NCBI RefSeq assembly: GCF_037996825.1
Contig: NZ_JBBNAC010000001.1
Coordinates: forward strand, 1,984,001-2,048,000
Reading direction: 5' to 3'
Origin: Bdellovibrio sp. BCCA
GTDB taxonomy: Bacteria > Bdellovibrionota > Bdellovibrionia > Bdellovibrionales > Bdellovibrionaceae
Length of the DNA stretch: 64,000 bases
Made by a program: the position numbers and the translations under genes. Each line of letters opens with the position of its first letter. Position 1 is the first letter of the stretch. The notes below the pieces were generated by a model that ran no database searches, was not told the DNA's origin, and saw nothing but the letters and a program-made list of their open reading frames with translations. This document shows positions 61,290-64,000 of this stretch, one piece after another.

Positions 61290-61690
61290 TCACGGATTTT
61301 CTGTCTTAAAGATTTAATTTCAGAGTGGCGCTTTTTTGTGTCCACTCTTTTTCGTTGCGAACTTTTTGTCGGTTTTGTCGGCACCCGTTTTTTAGGAACA
61401 AAAAGAGCCTTATTAAGCATCTCTTGAAGCTTGCGAATGCATTCCGATCTGTTTTGATCTTGATCCCTGTGAACTTCACTGCGAATGATCAAATCTCCGT
61501 CGACAGTGAGCTTTCCTTGAAGCTTGATCGCAAGACGTTCCTTAAGATCCTGGTTTATGGATTGCGATTGCCATAAATTCCAACGCAGAATCGCGGCGGA
61601 ATTAGTTCGATTCACATTCTGCCCGCCCGGCCCTCGCGAGCGCGCATAGGTAAAATCCAATTCTGAAAACGGAATCTGTACGGAGATCAC
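61286..61690 (-). CDS. arfB: Alternative ribosome-rescue factor ArfB
   Basis: Peptidyl-tRNA hydrolase that frees ribosomes stalled on truncated mRNA. The 134 residues contain the catalytic GGQ motif in YARSRGPGGQNVNRTNSAAILRW and a basic C-terminal tail (KKRVPTKPTKSSQRKRVDTKKRHSEIKSL) that inserts into the mRNA channel. Overlaps the OsmC gene by four bases. Confidence 0.95.
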   Translation of the reverse strand: MISVQIPFSELDFTYARSRGPGGQNVNRTNSAAILRWNLWQSQSINQDLKERLAIKLQGKLTVDGDLIIRSEVHRDQDQNRSECIRKLQEMLNKALFVPKKRVPTKPTKSSQRKRVDTKKRHSEIKSLRQKIRD

Positions 61691-62151
61691 CCTTTAGCAC
61701 CCTCGAAATCTGCCTTTCCTTCTCCGATTTTACTTCCGTTTAAGATCACTTCGTATGTCATCGGCGAAGCCTTTGAAACCATCGCGCTCACACCGCAGTA
61801 CTTTGTCATCGACAAGGTCACGGCCTTCATTGCTTGCTCTGGTTTAATATCTGATCCCTCGATTTGATATTGCAGTTTCACTTCTTCAAAAATGGAAGGA
61901 TAGCCATGCGTGGTGTTGGCCTGTGCATTCACGTCGCAGGATAAAAGGTTCACTCTCATTTTTTTTAAAATAGAAGCCACGTCCATCCCCGTGCAGCCGC
62001 AGATGCTGGCCAAAAGAAGTTCCTTCGGAGTTGGCCCTTGGTCCTTGCCACCGACTTCCGTTTTAGCGTCCATTGTGAATTTATGAGTGCGAATATGAGA
62101 TTCAAATCCCATATCTCCGATCCATTTCGTACGACATTCCATATGACCCAT
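61687..62151 (-). CDS. OsmC-family peroxide reductase-like protein
   Basis: A 154-residue protein with the two family cysteines: LLLASICGCTGMDVASIL (about 52) and MTKYCGVSAMV (about 118). OsmC/Ohr proteins reduce organic hydroperoxides using these cysteines. The layout fits the OsmC/YhfA branch. GAGGAGA precedes the ATG. First gene of a two-gene operon with arfB. Confidence 0.93.
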   Translation of the reverse strand: MGHMECRTKWIGDMGFESHIRTHKFTMDAKTEVGGKDQGPTPKELLLASICGCTGMDVASILKKMRVNLLSCDVNAQANTTHGYPSIFEEVKLQYQIEGSDIKPEQAMKAVTLSMTKYCGVSAMVSKASPMTYEVILNGSKIGEGKADFEGAKG

Positions 62152-62283
62152 AAAAGTCTCCTCAAATTAGTTCAGTCCTTACGCTACAATCCATAACGCC
62201 AGAAGTAAAGAGAAGCTCAAAACCGGGGATCATTTGCGTTGAAGCGCAAGGAACAGTAAACTAAAAGGGTTAGGAGTAACACT

Positions 62284-63867
62284 ATGATTGCAATGATTGC
62301 TATAGCCTTTGTTGGATTGATCGCCGGTTGTGGCGTGGGCTTGGCCTTGCACAAATTTCTGAATGCGCGCACCTTGCGCCATGCTCGTGATGAAGCTCAA
62401 GACATTGTTGGAGAAGCCAAAGAAGCGGCTGAGCTGAAAGCTCTTGAGGAAAAAGAACGCGTTCAAGAAATTGAAATGGAAATGTGGACCAAGGTTGAAC
62501 CTGAGATGCTTAAGGTTGAAGGCCGCATTGAAGAGCTGCAAGAAGTCGCCAACGAAAAAAAATCCAAAGCCGATTCTATCGTTCACGAAGAAAAGAAAAA
62601 ACTGCAAGAGCGTGAAGCTGAAGTCAAAGCGCAAGAACAAGCTTTGCGCACCCAAGAAGCGGAACTGAACAAACTGAAAGAGGCACAGAAAAATTTAAAC
62701 AATGATCTCGTGCAAAAGCTGACAGAGCGCTTGGGAACATCTTCTGAGGAATTTAAAACTCAATTAAAAACTCAGATGGAAGAAGATGCTCGTCGCAGAG
62801 CCGCTAAGTTCATTCAAGAATCTGAAGAGGATCTAAAAGAACACGCCGAAGTGCGTGCGAAAAAAATCTTGAGTCTCGTGATTGATCGCTTTGCCCGTCC
62901 GTACTGTGCTGAACGCGGTATTGGTGCCGTGAACTTTCCAGACAACCACATCCGCAAACTTTTCGTCGATGCCAATGGCAACAACATTAAGGCCGTTCAA
63001 GAGGCCTGCGGTTGCGACATCATTGTCGAAGAAGGTATGGACATGGTGGGTGTCGCGGGATTCGATCCGGTTCGTCGTGAACTGACTCGCAGAACACTTG
63101 AAAGAATTTTCAAAGAGAAGAAAAACATCAATCCTGATTTCATCAAGAAAATTGCTGAAAATCAGAAAAAAGAACTCTTTAAAAACATCAAACATGATGG
63201 TGATGCTTTAGCGAAAGAATTAAAACTGGAAGGTTTGAATGGTGAAATCCGTCAAATGATGGGATCTCTTCGCTATCGTTATTCTTTCACGCAAAATCAA
63301 TACTTCCACTGCGGTGAAGTCGGTTGGCTTGCGGGATTGATGGCAGCAGAACTGGGTTTGGATATTAAAAAAGCACGTCGCGTGGGTATGCTCCATGACA
63401 TTGGTAAATCCATGGACCACGTGATGGAAGGTGGACACGCCGTGATTGGTGCTGACTTTATCGCGGCCCGCGGCGAAGCGCCTGACGTGGTGCACGCTGT
63501 AAAAGCCCATCACTTTGATGAACAACCTTCAACGGATCATGCATTCCTTGTGATCGCAGCCGATGCGGTTTCAGGGGCTCGTCCGGGGGCACGTCGTTCG
63601 ACGATTGAATCTTACAATCAAAAAGTTTCTGAGCTTCAAGACATTGCTCGCAGCTTCCAAGGGGTGACGGACTGTTTCGTTTTGAGTGGCGGACGCGAGT
63701 GCCGTGTTCTTGTGAACGGCAAGAAAGTCGACGACACGCAAGCTTTAGATCTGTCTAAAAAAATTGCCGCGCGCATCGAAGAAGAGTGCAACTACCCTGG
63801 TCAAATCAAAGTGGTCATTGTGCGCGAAACTGTTGTTACAGAACAAACTAGGAAGGAACTCGCGTAA
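62284..63867 (+). CDS. rny: Ribonuclease Y with a degenerate KH loop
   Basis: Membrane-bound endoribonuclease that starts mRNA decay. The 527 residues have an N-terminal membrane helix (MIAIAFVGLIAGCGVGLALHKFL), a long coiled coil (to about 190), a KH domain, then the HD domain with VGMLHDIGKSMDHVMEGGHAVIGADF and AVKAHHFDEQPS, and the RNase Y C-terminus (IKVVIVRETVVTE). The KH loop, normally IGREGRN, reads VDANGNN, losing the first glycine of GXXG. The rest of the KH fold (AVQEACGCDIIVEEG, GFDPVRRELTRRTLERI) is kept. Confidence 0.93.
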   Translation: MIAMIAIAFVGLIAGCGVGLALHKFLNARTLRHARDEAQDIVGEAKEAAELKALEEKERVQEIEMEMWTKVEPEMLKVEGRIEELQEVANEKKSKADSIVHEEKKKLQEREAEVKAQEQALRTQEAELNKLKEAQKNLNNDLVQKLTERLGTSSEEFKTQLKTQMEEDARRRAAKFIQESEEDLKEHAEVRAKKILSLVIDRFARPYCAERGIGAVNFPDNHIRKLFVDANGNNIKAVQEACGCDIIVEEGMDMVGVAGFDPVRRELTRRTLERIFKEKKNINPDFIKKIAENQKKELFKNIKHDGDALAKELKLEGLNGEIRQMMGSLRYRYSFTQNQYFHCGEVGWLAGLMAAELGLDIKKARRVGMLHDIGKSMDHVMEGGHAVIGADFIAARGEAPDVVHAVKAHHFDEQPSTDHAFLVIAADAVSGARPGARRSTIESYNQKVSELQDIARSFQGVTDCFVLSGGRECRVLVNGKKVDDTQALDLSKKIAARIEEECNYPGQIKVVIVRETVVTEQTRKELA

Positions 63868-63882
63868 TAAACGCGAGTCCTT
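63858..63882 (+). terminator. Terminator after RNase Y
   Basis: ACTCGCGT (63858-63865) pairs with ACGCGAGT (63871-63878), followed by CCTTTCT. It starts inside the last codons of rny. Confidence 0.7.
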
Positions 63883-63918
63883 TCTGTATCTCAACAGACC
63901 TTTTATTAAAATCCCTTC

Positions 63919-64000
63919 ATGGTCGCTCTTTTAGAAGATTCTCCGATCTACTTCAGATCAAATAAGGAGGTAAGTTTTTTAAAAGGGAGATACCTCATGG
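63919..64000 (+). CDS. Start of a gene cut by the window edge
   Basis: An open frame runs from ATG 63919 to the end of the window. The in-frame ATG at 63997 has a good ribosome site (GGGAGA, eight bases before) and is the more likely start. Nothing can be said of the product. Confidence 0.35.
   Translation, partial: MVALLEDSPIYFRSNKEVSFLKGRYLM

Overview
This is an ordinary chromosomal stretch from what looks like a Bdellovibrio-type predatory bacterium or close relative in the Bdellovibrionota. That assignment is an inference. It rests on moderate GC with many short secreted or coiled-coil proteins lacking obvious relatives, on the ffh-rpsP-khpA-rimM-trmD-rplS-rnhB-yraN housekeeping block, on the VKOR-DsbA fusion, on a long coiled-coil protein resembling the Bdellovibrio filament protein Ccp, and on the mix of sensory systems. 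No prophage, insertion sequence, CRISPR array or rRNA operon was seen. One tRNA gene is present, the initiator tRNA-Met.

Layout. 1-6.2 kb: the end of an S74-chaperone (phage-fibre-like) protein, then a leftward run of envelope genes (secreted protein, TPR protein, FecR-like protein) continuing into a proline-free coiled-coil protein and pyruvate kinase. 6.2-15.1 kb: HU, a GYF_2/ChaN-like pair, a VKOR-DsbA fusion, a coiled-coil protein, a STAS protein and the LPS-assembly protein LptD. 15.1-20.7 kb: the leftward translation and RNA-modification operon. 20.9-28.2 kb: small secreted protein, secreted metallo-beta-lactamase-fold enzyme, ABC exporter, RF3, the tRNA hydroxylase TrhO and a BON-domain protein. 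28.4-34.3 kb: initiator tRNA followed by MetRS with an unusual insertion, a Cys-rich secreted protein, a terminase-small-subunit-like protein paired with an HEXXH protein, a HemG-like flavodoxin and a DEDDh exonuclease. 34.4-44.7 kb: a signalling region with GAF histidine kinase plus single-domain receiver, Lon, a sigma-54 activator, and a CHASE hybrid kinase with HPt protein, then a PilZ protein. 44.7-64 kb: nitroreductase, AI-2E-type permease, class I fumarase, OPA transporter, LTA-synthase-like phosphoglycerol transferase, tandem UspA, Cys-rich LuxR regulator, TetR, CLC antiporter, TauE/SafE exporter, MFS, ArfB, OsmC and RNase Y.

The most interesting signals are: an unannotated, promoter-bearing, three-hairpin small RNA candidate (about 40437-40549) between the phosphorelay genes and the sigma-54 activator; a perfect 24-bp inverted repeat at 21180-21251; a nested perfect inverted repeat at 31266-31321; the roughly 60-residue MetRS insertion next to the initiator tRNA gene; an uncharacterised HEXXH protein; an RNase Y whose KH domain has lost its GXXG loop; and four convergent gene pairs that share exactly four bases at their stop codons. 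No complete novel defence or mobile system was recognised.
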